The notes beneath the pieces were generated by a model. It ran no database searches. It was not told the origin of the DNA and was given only the letters and a program-made list of their open reading frames with translations. Of a stretch of 64,000 nucleotides of DNA, positions 23,142 through 35,500 are shown piece after piece. This DNA is from Sipunculus nudus (taxonomy: Eukaryota > Annelida > Sipuncula > Golfingiida > Sipunculidae). Every line of letters starts with the position of its first letter. The first letter of the stretch is position 1. Location of the stretch: the NCBI GenBank assembly GCA_026874595.1, contig CM049307.1, positions 94,338,330-94,402,329 on the forward strand. The letters are read 5' to 3'. The translations under genes and the position numbers were made by a program.

Positions 23142-26100
23142 GTAATTATTATTTCAAGATATTTGATGTCACAGGGGGCCCTCAGACTGTGTATCTGTCA
23201 GATGATATGAGATTGTATGGCATAAAATGAAAGAGTATGATGTCATAATGATATTTTCATATGACATGAGAATGTACATGTTATTACTGTGAGATTGTAT
23301 ATGATGTCATTGTCATATGACATAAGTTTGTCATTAATGTGAGAGTGTATGATGTCATTGTCAAATGACATGAGTTTGTGTCATTATTGTGAAAGTATAT
23401 CATATGGTTTATAGGGTTTATATCTTTATTGTATAATGAGTTTATGGTGTCAGATGACATAAGAACATGTAGAATGTCCTTTTCAGGTCACATATGAATG
23501 TACCGATATGTCATTATTTTGAGTGTATGATGTCATCATCACATGACATCACATGTGTAATTTCATTGTAAGATGACATTATAGTGTGTGTTATAATTGT
23601 AATAGTTATGTTATTGCCAGGTGACATGGCAGTGTATACCATCATTATCACATGACAGGAGTATGCCCTGCATTTACTTATGGACTTAAGAGCGTATATG
23701 TCATCATTGTGGGAGAGTATGATGTCATTATCATGATATGACAGTATATGATGTCTTTATCAGATGACATGAGTGTGTATGTCATTATTGGAAGTAGATA
23801 TGGAAGTATGTGGTGTCATTATCATACAACATGAGTATCTCTTGCATTGTAACCAGATGACATGAGAGTGCAGTACATCACAGTCACTGTCACACTGAAA
23901 TTCCTGTGTATTTTACATTACAGCTGTTCTTCCTGATGATGACATGGGGTACAGATTGATCGAGATATTTGGCGATCGATCTCATGCGTTCCGTAAATAT
24001 CAACGTATGATGTACTGGATGCCTAAGTTCAAAAACGCCAACCCTTACCCCCTGCCAATGGAGCTTCCTGAAGACCCTGCTGAGGTAGCCATATTGGCTC
24101 TGAAGAGGATGGCAGTTGACCTTCAGAACAAGGTCACTGTCTACAGAGTAAGTAAGCCAGTCATTTAGAAAGTTACCTAATTAAAAAAAAATATTCTAGA
24201 AAATCAGATATGCACATCTTTTTCTCAAATTGAAACATTATTGCACCAAAAGATGTAAGAATTATATACAAAAGATGTAAAGACTGTATTCTTATAATTT
24301 CCTATAAATTTTCTAGCTTATTAATATTTGTGTTTTTATGGTTCTTAAAACTTTCTCAATTACCACAAAATTCAAAAAGTTTTTGTGGTGTTTGCAAGTG
24401 TACTTTTTACAGCTGTACAATTAAAGATGTTTCTAAAAGTGTAGCAGCAATAATGTTATTCAAAATCATTCATGTGTGGACCAGAAGTGACAACAACAGC
24501 TAAACTGAAGGTATCAAATAGAGTAAAATCTTGCCTAAAGACCACCTTGGTGAAGTGAACACCTCAAAGTAATGACTACTTTTTCAAGGTCCCAGTTCTT
24601 TATTTCTCTTTAGTTCAGACCTGGCTTAGATGACAACTAACATCAGACTGAACCAAACTTTTCCCAGGAAGCGATATTTTTACATCCAGTGGTATGATGT
24701 TGATGATCATGAGAAAGCCACTTAAGTGCACTTATTGCAAAATGATTGTCTTTAATAGCTTTATAAAATCAAGCTGCATATACCATAGATCCCTATTTTA
24801 TCGCTGAGCATCTATTTATAGCCACAACCTTAGCTTACATACCCCCTTTAAGGAGCTCCCAAATACTCAAATTCCAAATACTCAAAACAATATTTAAAGA
24901 AAATTCCATAAGAAATGCATTTTCAGAAGTGTCTTTACAACCTTTTACAACGATATATTTTATATCCTCTGATGCAGTAATTTGTGTGTTTATTTTGATT
25001 TCATTTTATTTCATTAAGAAATAAAATTACATTTTCATACACTTTATTCCAGTTTTATGAAATAAAATATTATTTGAGATAATGTCTATTATTACTTTTT
25101 CACAAAATGAATGTTAATTTAACAATCTGATTTAAATATTCATGAAATACAAAATATGCACTAATCATCAGTGAAGATTTAATGTAGCACAAATGGCAAA
25201 AATCCTTTATCTATAATTAATAAAAAAACAGTTTAAAATTTGTAATACTAGTAGAGATAATAATGTATACATTAATTCAACCCTGGTACAGTGTTCTTTC
25301 TAATGGTATGCATATTTTTTTAATTTTTCATTCATTTTCACAAGATATTCAACATTTTGTAAAATTTTAAAATTTACACTGATTTAGACACCCAGTAATA
25401 GCAAGCCACTTTTTAATGGACTAATATTAAACTACATGATTCTATCTCAAAACCTGTTTCCCCCCTATAATGCTTCTACCTTAATGAAAAATGAAATTTC
25501 AAATTTAAAAAAAAAATTAAAAATTTTAGTTTTAAGGAAATAATGAAATTTGATAGAAGAAACAAAACTCCCTTTTTTAGATATTATTAAGTCTGTTTTA
25601 CAGTCAATTATACAGTCTGTACTGTCTGTTTCAGGCTGAGGATCTTGAAGTATCACCTGACCATATTTTTATTGCGAGTGCTCAAAGTCCAAAGCAACAA
25701 GAGCTACTTAAAGAGCATCCACAAGACAGACCGGTGTTTGTAGAAGGGGGTTTCCCTGTCTGGGTGCGAGAGAAGAGACTGTTGTACTTTATTCTGAAAG
25801 CAGAGGTGTCTCCAGTGATACAAGTGTACGAAAAACATCAAAAAGAAGAAGATGAGAAAGACAAAGAGGGTAAGTCTGATTTTGTTTTTCCAGCTTTTAT
25901 CTCAGGCTGGTACACCCTTCAGGGATCTGCTGTCAGTATATATTTTTGTAAATTTTAAAGCCAGCCATTCACTTGCCTTATTTGTAGACTGTGTGGTTTC
26001 TGGATTACTCTGTGTACATATTAAAGAACTATTGGTATTTCCTATGAAGACAGGGTTGGTTTTTTCTTCCAGAAGAAATGTATTTCTTTGAGACAATGGA

Positions 26101-29100
26101 AGAAATTGGAGGAAATGGGGTTTCCTTCACTTTCTTCCGAAAGTATTTGATTAAAGTGGAATTAAATGGAAAGTAGGATGATAGTGTGATTTACAAAAAT
26201 AAAAAACATATATTTGAACTATTTTTATTTCTTTTGAAAAAAATAAAACAATATGACTTTTAATTAGTGTACAGCAACAATTCTCTGATTATTCTAAATA
26301 TAATTCTGTTAGTTTAATTGTAATAGTATTGCCAAAATTGCAGCTGATGGATTTGTATTTCAACTATTTGTATTTAAGTATGTACTTTAGCAAAGTATGT
26401 GTTGACATGTTAATTTATAAAAGATTCTTGTTAAGATGTCTACCTGTATTCACATGAGGGTTAGAGGAAGTTTGTTGTATTTTTAACTAGTTCTTACCAA
26501 ATTTGTGTCACTCAGCATATTACTTTAGTATGATAGAGAATTACAGATTGATACACTACAATATTCTCATCTTGTATCATAACAGTCAAGTGCATAGCTG
26601 CCAAGGTGCATGCAGTGCTGCATACTAACTCACTAACTAATGTAAAATCTAAATAGTAAGCAAACTGAACTTCCTACAAAATATAACACAATCAATAGCT
26701 TACTTGTGTATGACTTAACAATATCCTTAGTAAAAAGTGATATTACATGATGATTTATTAGTGATCACCAGTTGAACTTATAATTATCAGGATTTAAGTT
26801 CTGTTGTAAATCATAGTGGAGTACAATCAGTCCCTGTCAGTAATCTAAATCCAAGTTATCACAAAGCATGCAATAGCAAAAAACCAATTACGCAGCCCTG
26901 CAAACACCAAGTCTATTCCTGAGCTTGTTGTAAATTATGCCAAAACCAGAAAATACCTAGAAAGTATGAGAAACCCCATCTCTGTACATGAGTATCTGCT
27001 GTAACCTGTTAAAACAAAAAGCAGTTTGACCAATTGATCAGTATAGTGGATGAAACCCTGTTAATTATGAGATGGTTTCTTCTATTTACTACATATTTTA
27101 AAAAAAATGATTGCTACATATCCTACCTCTCTGTGCAGTCAGGGGTAACTTGAGTGAAGCTGCACTTTTTTATGGAATCACCTGGTAATCATTGCTTTAT
27201 TCACTTAACTGAAACCTGTGTCAATTGATTTTGAAGTATGTCACTTGAACTGACTAACTCAAAACTACATAATTACAATAAGTCATACATTCTAAGATTA
27301 CACTATATAATAAAATAGACCTTTATAAGATGGAACAGATTATGTTAAGCAGAAATAAAGCTGACAATTTTTATTTAGTTTTATATATTCTCACATGAAA
27401 TTTGAAAGTTTCTTCCGGAAGAAATGGAGGAAACTATTTCTTTTGAGCCGTAAGTTTTCAAGGAAGAAACCACCTCTTTGAAGAAATGTCCAACCCTGAT
27501 AACAAGTGTTGGAAATTGCTTCCTTTATCCTAATTGATCATCGACAGCACATAATCAACCAATGTTTGATTTTTAGTCACTTAAATTGCAAAGTGTAGAG
27601 AATCAGTTGTTATGTCATGATCAATCATCAGTAATCACAAATTGTTTTGAAGTTTGTTTGCACAAATTTTATGAATGTGTTTCTTTCTTCACATCTTTTT
27701 ATGGTTAACAAATCCCTGGTTACTCTGATTTGCCTTCAGATAATTTTGTTTGACTAATGGCCATTTTAGGAGGCACCCCACCTGTTATCAACACACACAC
27801 ACACACAGATATAAACATAAAGAGTAGTCTGATTACTAGGGAATCAGATGATTATGTATTGTTTTTATCAAAGTTCCAATCTGGTTAAAGTGATGTCAGA
27901 TAACAGAATAGGCCACTTTAAAGCTATTAACTTAAAATTTTCTTGTAAGTACACATCTGGACAAGATCTCTACCAGTGTTTTACAAGGTCACTCTGCACT
28001 CATTTGATATAAATTATGTAAGAGATTCATAAAATCTGAAATTTTTTTGGTTGCAATTAAAAATCTGTATATTTTGCAACCTATCAGAAAAGATGTCATA
28101 TAAGCACCCAGACAGTCAGGGCAACATTGTATCCATTAGACCTAGAATCTTTTAACAAAATATTTAGGGAGGTCCTAGTCAAGTGTCCTTGGAAACCTTA
28201 CTTTAAGTCATGGTGACTTATATTGTGTGACCTATGGGCTGAAAAAGGGTTTTGCGCACACAGACAGACAAGGCACATATTGTATCCATTAGCCCCTAGA
28301 CTTCTAACATGACATTCAGGGAAATCCTTGGCAATTCTCCTTGGAAACCTGAAATTTGATCATGGTGACCTATAATCTGCTTAATATGGACCAGAAACAT
28401 GATTTTGAGCACCAAGACAGGCAGGGTACAAATTGTATCTATTTTTCTTGGAAACCTCTATTGTGAAATCCAGGGGGGTCCTGGGCAGGTCTCCTATGAA
28501 TCCTGAAATATTTATTTTCTGACCATTTTTTGAACACTGTGACTTTAGCCAAAGCTATTCTCACAGACAATGTATAACATTAATAAAATAACATGAGCAC
28601 CCTGTCAAAATTAGCTGAGTGTCATGGCCCATGGGCTCCTTGTTTTAGTTTTACTTAAGTCCCATTCCACAAAATAGGAGTTCTCACCTGTAATATTGTT
28701 ACTCATAATTTGTGCTTAACATGTGGTGGCACTAGTCTAACTTTCTGTTTATGAATGGGAAGTAAACAATATTTACCTAACAATATAGAGGTGATTTGTG
28801 ATAAAGAACAGTATGCAAAACAGCTGCACAGGATGTCTCAGTTTCAGACATGACTGTGAATAAATGTTGATTTTCATTGCGTATGGTAAGGTTATGTTAA
28901 TACCAAATGAATATATTTGTTTCTTATTATCTGTATATTGGTTTTGGAATTAAATAAGTTCCATTTACAATGAATTATTTATATTTCAACATGAGATAAT
29001 TTTAAATGAGCAATATAAGCCTCTTACCCATTGAATAATAAAATATTTATTCAAAAAATTTCACTATTAAATACCAGATGACAGTATTAATGCATTATCA

Positions 29101-29793
29101 TTCACTTAGGATCTTTTTTCGCCCCTATATTAGAATCAATGAGGAACAAATGTCATGCAAAAGAACTTAGTTATACAATAAGGGGCCTTGGCAGTTGAGG
29201 GGGAAAACTATGATAGTGTGGCTGATGTGGCCATGAGAGTGGGTTGTAGTGGCTTGTTCGAGGTTTTCTCTGGGTCCTATGGTTACCCCCACCTGCAAAT
29301 ACTTCTGACAAGCACCATCTGAGCAATGGAGAGTGCCACGGTTAATAATAATACCTATAGTTGTGCAATCCATGTAAAATAAATATTATAAAATGTAAAT
29401 TCAGAAGTGATATAACTTATTCTGTTGCAGTTTAATAGGTACATAATAATAATGGAATTCCATTTCAATGATTTTTATTTGTTTTTATATTATTATTAAT
29501 GTGAGTATCAATTGTGTTTTGCAGGTATTTTTACATTAGACTCAATTCTTGGAGAAGAACGTCCGTCAGAAGTTGTTGTTGCACCAAGTCAGCACGAACA
29601 AGATGATGGCACAATTCTCGCAATTTGTATCACAGGGACCAACTCAAAAGACTCGCTCATATCATGGATAAATCTCCTGCAGTCATCAAATCCGACGTTA
29701 CAGAATACGCCAGTCGTGTTTTCTCTCAGGACTCCGGAAAGTGGACTAGTAGAGTTTAACGACTCTGAGGAAAAGACAGATGTCTCAGTATGA
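22655..29793 (+). CDS. ECSIT: ECSIT (evolutionarily conserved signalling intermediate in Toll pathway)
   Basis: Four exons (487, 224, 235 and 269 nt) join in frame to 404 codons plus stop, close to the 431 aa human protein. The N-terminus MLRALSRQCLHLTKRR is basic and amphipathic, as expected for a mitochondrial presequence. Conserved blocks include RRGHVEFIYASLDMMKEFGV, LFPKEKMV, HYPKQQQCCIDLLDQMEHY, LIEIFGDRSHAF, WMPKFKNANPYPLPMELPED, RPVFVEGGFPVWVREKRLLY and ICITG near the C-terminus. ECSIT binds TRAF6 in Toll/IL-1 signalling and acts with NDUFAF1 and ACAD9 in complex I assembly (family knowledge). The start follows directly on a splice acceptor, so an upstream non-coding exon is implied. 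Confidence 0.95.
23142..23923 (+). repeat. ECSIT intron with degenerate TGATGTCA/TGACAT repeats
   Basis: Most of the intron (about 23230-23880) is an irregular tandem repeat of ~45-60 bp built from 'tatgatgtcatt', 'catatgacatgag' and 'gagtgtat'. At least ten copies of TGATGTCA-like or ATGACAT-like palindromic cores are present. Confidence 0.7.
23924..24147 (+). CDS. ECSIT: ECSIT second coding exon
   Basis: Acceptor TTACATTACAG and donor AGA|GTAAGT. It encodes AVLPDDDMGYRLIEIFGDR and continues to NKVTVYR. It ends in phase 0. Confidence 0.93.
24148..25634 (+). other. ECSIT: ECSIT second intron
   Basis: A 1.49 kb AT-rich intron. Near 24538-24600, 'aagaccaccttggtgaagtg' resembles pogo-type MITE ends like the one at 52281. 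Nothing else is recognised. Confidence 0.5.
25635..25869 (+). CDS. ECSIT: ECSIT third coding exon
   Basis: Acceptor CTGTTTCAG and donor GAGG|GTAAGT. It encodes AEDLEVSPDHIFIASAQSPK through RPVFVEGGFPVWVREKRLLY and an acidic/basic linker (KHQKEEDEKDKEG). It ends in phase 1. Confidence 0.93.
25870..29524 (+). other. ECSIT: ECSIT third intron
   Basis: A 3.65 kb AT-rich intron. It holds a short (CA)n at ~27792-27808 and, at ~28080-28645, a repeat fragment ending 'ttagctgagtgtcatggccc' + 'atgggctccttgtttt', a right end of the family seen at 36351 and 57621. Within it, 'attgtatccattag'-type modules recur three times at ~130-160 bp. Confidence 0.55.
29525..29793 (+). CDS. ECSIT: ECSIT last coding exon
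   Basis: Acceptor TGTTTTGCAG. It encodes GIFTLDSILGEERPSEVVV .. ILAICITGTNSKDSLISW .. TPVVFSLR and ends with stop TGA at 29791-29793. It matches the C-terminal ECSIT domain. Confidence 0.93.
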
Positions 29794-29850
29794 TTTGTCC
29801 AAAACACAACAGATTTACACTAAAGAATTTTTAAGAATGTTTATTACTGC

Positions 29851-29856
29851 ATTAAA
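29851..29856 (+). promoter_or_regulatory. Candidate ECSIT poly(A) signal
   Basis: ATTAAA lies 58 bp after the ECSIT stop; it is the commonest variant of AATAAA, which is absent nearby. Confidence 0.4.
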
Positions 29857-32511
29857 CTGTTATGAAAAATTATTTCAGAAGTCTGTTTTTTTTCTGTATT
29901 TACTTTTTATGAAATATGTTGTAAAGTGCACAAGGTAAAGCTTTGTAACTTTACTTTGGACTGAACAATTGATGCTTAATTATGCATCATATTCTATCTG
30001 TTTTCTTTCCCCAGACCTCTCAAGGCTCATTTTCTTTCCATGTTTGCATATTGTGTATTTTTTTCTCTCTCTCTCCATCTCTCTCTTCATTTCTCTTTCT
30101 CTCTCTCTCTTCATCTCTCTCTCTTCATCTCTCTTTCTCTCTCTCTATCTCTCTCTCCCTCTCTTTCTCTCTTCATCTCTCTGTCTCTCTCTTCATCTAT
30201 CTCTCTCTTTATCTCTCTCCTCATCTATTCCTTGATCTCGATCTCTCAATCTCTCTCTTGATTTCTCTCTCTCTATCTTTGTTGGATTACCTTTTGTGGG
30301 GATGAGCATCTAGTCCAACCCGATTTTGTTAATGTTTGCGCTTGCTTTGATCCTCTCTGCGAATTCACAAAGGTATCAGAGGTGAACCTGTAATTTTCCT
30401 GTCAGAGTTGCAGTCCACTCCACACTCCATTTCTGTAATACAAGTCCAACATAGTCAAGTGCAGTTCATGTACAATTTCTTTATAAATTGCATGTCAGCA
30501 TAAGTCATTTGTCTGACACATTCTCTCTTCCCATTTAAAGTAAATAAACATTCATTTGCAATGATATGTGCATTATCTCCTGCTTCAGTTCCTTTTAGTT
30601 TCCTATAAAAAAAACCATTACAGCACACAGGCTTATTTTAGTTTACATGTATTTCACACTGTTATGGTTCTGTGACTAAACACAATCCACATGTGTCTGT
30701 TTTTGATAACAAGACTGCCTTATCAAAGGTCCAAACTTGCATGTACATGAAGGTTGTGTAGTGTGGTTATAAGGTGATGGCATGGTATGTTTGTTTTGCA
30801 CAACTGATGGTTCCCAATATTGGTTTATTTCAACTTGTGTGCAGAAGTAAGCAAATGATTTTAGAGTAAAATCAATGATACTATAATATTTTAACCAGAA
30901 CCACTTCATTTACCATTCAACATACCTGGCATATGAATAGCTAGGTTTCTTTAAGAAATAATACAGCACACCATATTCTTATATACAATTCAGTGCCTCC
31001 GACATGAAAAAAATCAAACTTGTCTTTTTGTTAACTGATCAGGCAATTTTAATATATCAGTTTCAGCAGTGTTTATGCCAATCTGCACTTCAGACTGTTC
31101 ATGACAAACCTATTTTAGTCTACTTGACTTTATCAAGCTCGGTTTGATTTTACAAGTCCCAAGTCCAAGCTGTTGTAAAATGGGCTTGATCTCCACATCT
31201 CGTTTGTTCCTATGAACCATTTTAAGATTTTATTCTCAAATTGCTGCACTTCCCCCTCACTAGCAGGCAAAGTCAATATATTTTCTCTTGACTTATAAAT
31301 TTAAAATCAAGTATTGACCTCTCACACTGAATTTGTTTGTCCCTAAACTTGTAAAACAATTTTATTTTTTTTTTATATGCTCGTCATATGACAGGAGTAT
31401 TATGGTATACTCACCATCTATCCGTAGTTCGCCTCCTTTATGCTTTGATGGATTGTGTGAAACTTACAATACTACATACCAACATTGTGGGCAACATTCA
31501 CGCATATTTAATAAGATTACTGGTCACTAGGCTACTTTGTGGTGTCGCCACAATAACTTATGAAGAATATGAAGGATTTTGATAAAACTCATCAGAAATG
31601 TTAATCAATAAAATATCTTACCTAAGTTAGATTTCCAGTAAAATCCATGCATGTTTAATGAGGCAGAGGTCACTGGCACCTCACATTGGAGGTACCTTGG
31701 TGATTTACCAAACATCCAATGGATTTTCATGAAACTCATTATACATATTTACCAATACAGTTTCTCACCTGAATTACATTCTCACCAAATTCATGCATAT
31801 TAATGACGTCAGAAGTCACCAGATACATGACGGGCGTATTATGCACATTTGCCGTGCTCCTGTTTATTTTGGGATAATAAAGGCCTCATTGATTTCTAAA
31901 TTGTTTTGTTGAGGATAAAATAATATTGTCTACTTAACTTCATGTATTTGCAAAATGTTCCCATTTAAAAGGAAAGAAAACTAATGCAAGACATAGACAA
32001 TATTCATTTACTTTTGTATGAAATGGCTAATCATCACCTTTATATTTTTCTTAATTAGTTAGCTTTGTTCACAGAGGTTTCAAATTTGCATTTTTCATTA
32101 AAAAAGATTTATCATGAAAATAAGACTCCTCATCTATACAGGAAAAAAACTCATTTCCACATTAAGTCTTATTGGCATCTCAAGACCACTATTGGTGCAT
32201 GTGTCATAAAAAAAATCTTAAGGTGAAAGTTTGATAATAAAAATAAAAACATTTATTTTTCGAGCTGGTACATCAAATATTGATTTTCTTAATAATATCA
32301 GATCTATTATCAGCCAATTATGAAGGATTTCCGAGATAAGGGATTAAGATTGTGAGCTTATATCACTTAATTTATAAAGATACCGAATCTTTAATAAAAG
32401 ACACATTACCTTAATTTAAAAAAAGACACTTGATTTCTATATTGATCAATGGAAACAACAAAATAGAGGGGGGTTTGACCAAGCTGTAAGGAATATAATA
32501 GAAATGGGACA
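29857..32511. other. ECSIT-CCZ1 intergenic region
   Basis: About 2.65 kb without a recognisable gene. It contains the pyrimidine tract at 30060-30284 and a possible mobile-element remnant at ~31380-31860, where 'catatgacaggagtattatg' is echoed by 'catgacgggcgtattatg'. The CCZ1 promoter should lie in its last part. Confidence 0.55.
30060..30284 (+). repeat. CT-rich pyrimidine tract (~225 bp)
   Basis: Nearly pure (TC)n with interspersed CATCT and TTTCT units, ending before 'gttggattacc'. Reading frames through it encode only Ser/Leu repeats and are not genes. Confidence 0.9.
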
Positions 32512-32586
32512 ATGTCTTCTAGAACATCGGTATCACTCGTAAATTTCTTCGTGTTTAACTCAACATATGGTCCACGTGAAGGACAA
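32512..32586 (+). CDS. CCZ1: CCZ1 exon 1
   Basis: ATG at 32512 encodes MSSRTSVSLVNFFVFNSTYG then PREGQ, followed by donor GTGAGTT. The peptide matches the conserved start of the first longin domain; phase 0 fits exon 2. Confidence 0.93.
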
Positions 32587-35500
32587 GTGAGTTCATACGT
32601 TATAATAATGAACAGGGTCAATGTTGTTTCAAGATATCTTTCGGGAGTGAGCGATAATAAAGGGCTAAAAGCACCATCTCTGGACTGAGCTGTCAACTTC
32701 AATCGACCACACCATGAACTTAACGTGACCTTTATAGCATATTCATTTATTGAATAATCATGAGCATAACTGTTCCGTGCGGCCAATTAGATGGCCAATT
32801 TTACTGTAAACCGTCGTCGCCTTACAATAACAAAATTTGCATAATTTGTGAGACCTCTCCCAAACAGAACGTGTAGTCTGTACCACTACCCTATTTGGCA
32901 TGTTTTCTGGGATTTTTTTGCAGGAGCCATTCCTCCGACTACCTAGTGAATGATAATGTCTTACCCAGTGCATAATTCGTAAAAGAAAAATTATCCAAAA
33001 TATAGCTGGCAAAACAGTTCACAATGACTGTGATATTCTCTACACCTGAGATTATAGAGAAAGTGATTCCAGTTGATGATGTCATCAATGTGACATTATA
33101 CATCATCGACCTGTGATGTCACTATTGTGTTGTAAAGAGCTCTCACCACCATGGGCATGGAAAGTCTTCTGTGAAGGAGCGTTTTGGGGTCTCATTATCA
33201 TAATTTGGTGAAAAGAGCAGTGCATATGGGCTGTGGTGGTGAGGGTCTATTGTTAGTTGGGAGTGTGTTCAGAATTTATTCTACATTTTTAGACATGAAA
33301 AAAAAAGAGATTTTTCTTTGCTGATTACCTCCAAAAGCTGATGATTAATAATGTTAATAGATTCTCTTTTTATCCTTTGTGATACATATATATATTGCTA
33401 GTACTAGCCTTGTTTTTCTGTAGCCTCATCCTATTTAGACAGTTTATTGAATCGTTATGTTGCACTTATTGTAAAATCGCTCCCTATAAGGATGTATACA
33501 TATAAGGAAAAAACATTATATGCGTCCCTTTGTCATGTTTCAAATGTAGACAATGTTCTGAACATGTACCAGTAAGGGGGAGTATTGTCCCCCTTAACAG
33601 ACTTTTGGGGTGAAGGGGTAGAGCACAGGAGCAGTGAGATTTCCCAGTGTACAAAATACTTTTTTCTGGTTAGGTGCACCGGTGCAGTGCAGCTTATACA
33701 ACTTGGTGCACAGAGTAATTTCAAGGTACACTAATACATGAATGTCATTTCAGTTATTTTTATTACAGCTATATTATAATTTATTCAAATATTTCAGTGC
33801 AGTAAAAAATAAGCAGACCTAGTCAGAATGGAACCTTGTATAACATCCATCTAAACAAAAGCTGTGATCACTGGATCTATATACATCTAGTGTCTAGTGT
33901 GACGTAATTTTTTAGTGTTTCATCATCTGGACTGTCAGATGTGCATGTGCCTAAAGGTCCTGCAGATCTGTCCTAGTTACCAGCCACACTGTACACCTTG
34001 CAGTGATACAGTGGGTGCACAAAACTGTTTTTTTTTTTTTTGGTGCATCTGTGCACCTAGGCACCCAGTATTTCGAACACTGTTTTCAGTCGACTTCCCC
34101 CCCCCCCCCCCACCCACCCCTCCCCCATGTTATACAGGGATAGTGCTCTGCAGTGCTCTACAAGAAATTTTGACTTAATTTAACCTGATACACATTATTT
34201 TAAAAGCCCACTAGGCTGTGAAAAATCTAAATTCAGCAACGATTTACATGTGAACACAAAGGAAAAGTCCTGCTTATCACTCTGCATGCAGTTGTAACAA
34301 ATGTCAAACCTGCTTTATCCTACATTCACAGGGTCAACTGGAGAGACTCTGGTAAGGTAGCGCTTGTCCTGTACCATTCCAAATCAAGCATGCTGTGAAA
34401 CACAAGTTTTCTTAAGGGAAATTCTGATTTTAATACCTGCAATATGATTGATGCAAAATTCCAAAGAGAGAACACCTGGTGGCCAAACTAACACACTACT
34501 CTTGTTGGTGCAGTGGTTACATCAGTTATTAGATAAGTTTCGTCATTTTTCAACAGGCCTTGGGACTCAATTTGAATGAATGAAAACTATATTAATAATA
34601 TACAGTTATTGAGTTGATTAAATTTATCTTTAGACTCATGTACTGCATCAACTTGACGTTAATAATTTTAATTTTAAAAAAGTGGGCATGGATTTGGTAG
34701 AAAATTAGTTCATGTGATTTGTTACATAATAATAATGTTATATTTGGATTTTAAAATCTGGTTACAGATAGCAGAAGAAACCCAATTTCTCACAGAAATC
34801 CAGGGCTCGACATTAACTTTTGAAAGTGCCAAGTCGGGCATGTAACATCTAGCTTTTACTTACCCTACATGAACTGTTACTTGCCCTACAAAAATCATTG
34901 ATTGTATTTAAGAACACACACTTCCTTTTTCAGGCCTTTGGATAAAGGTTTATGTTGCCCCAGTCGGGCAAGTAGGAGGTGACTTTTAGTTGCCCTCCCA
35001 CTATTTTCTAGAATTTTCACTTGCTCCAGGCAAGCGGTTAACTGTTAATGTCCAGCCCTGAAATCTTATTCTTTGTTTTCAGGAGGCAGAGAAGATTTTG
35101 TATTATTACCCACCTGATGTAAACATTGACACAAAAATCAAGAATGTTGGACTGTGTGAAGCCATCACCAAATTCACCGGGTTAGTGTAATCACCAGTAC
35201 TCTTTAAGTTTTTAGGATTTTTAAAGCTAAGATTCTATATGCAAGGAATGCAGAATGTGTGTTGAGAGATTCACCTGCAAGGCAACATGCATATTTTCAG
35301 TATCACGCCGGGATATCCTAGGTGGAACCAGCAAAAATTGCTACATTCAGCAATTAGTTTTGCTTCATATACATTCCACATGCCGGATCTGCACATTAAT
35401 ATGGAATCTCACTTTACTGTTTTAGTCAATATTGATTTTTATCTCCATTCTGCATGCCAGATCTGCATTCTGTGGAATCTGAGCTTCAGGGAACATTTTG

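Noticed and set aside
25734-25958. ECSIT exon 3 extended past 25869 to an in-frame stop
   Set aside because: A consensus donor GTAAGT at 25870 and correct phase with 29525 support splicing; the extension has no ECSIT similarity.
29969-30305. Plus-strand open frames rich in Ser/Leu
   Set aside because: They are translations of the CT-rich tract in different frames and have no other coding signal.
32406-33012. Two minus-strand frames of 126 and 84 codons antisense to CCZ1 exon 1
   Set aside because: No family is recognised, and they overlap a well-supported exon on the other strand; likely chance.
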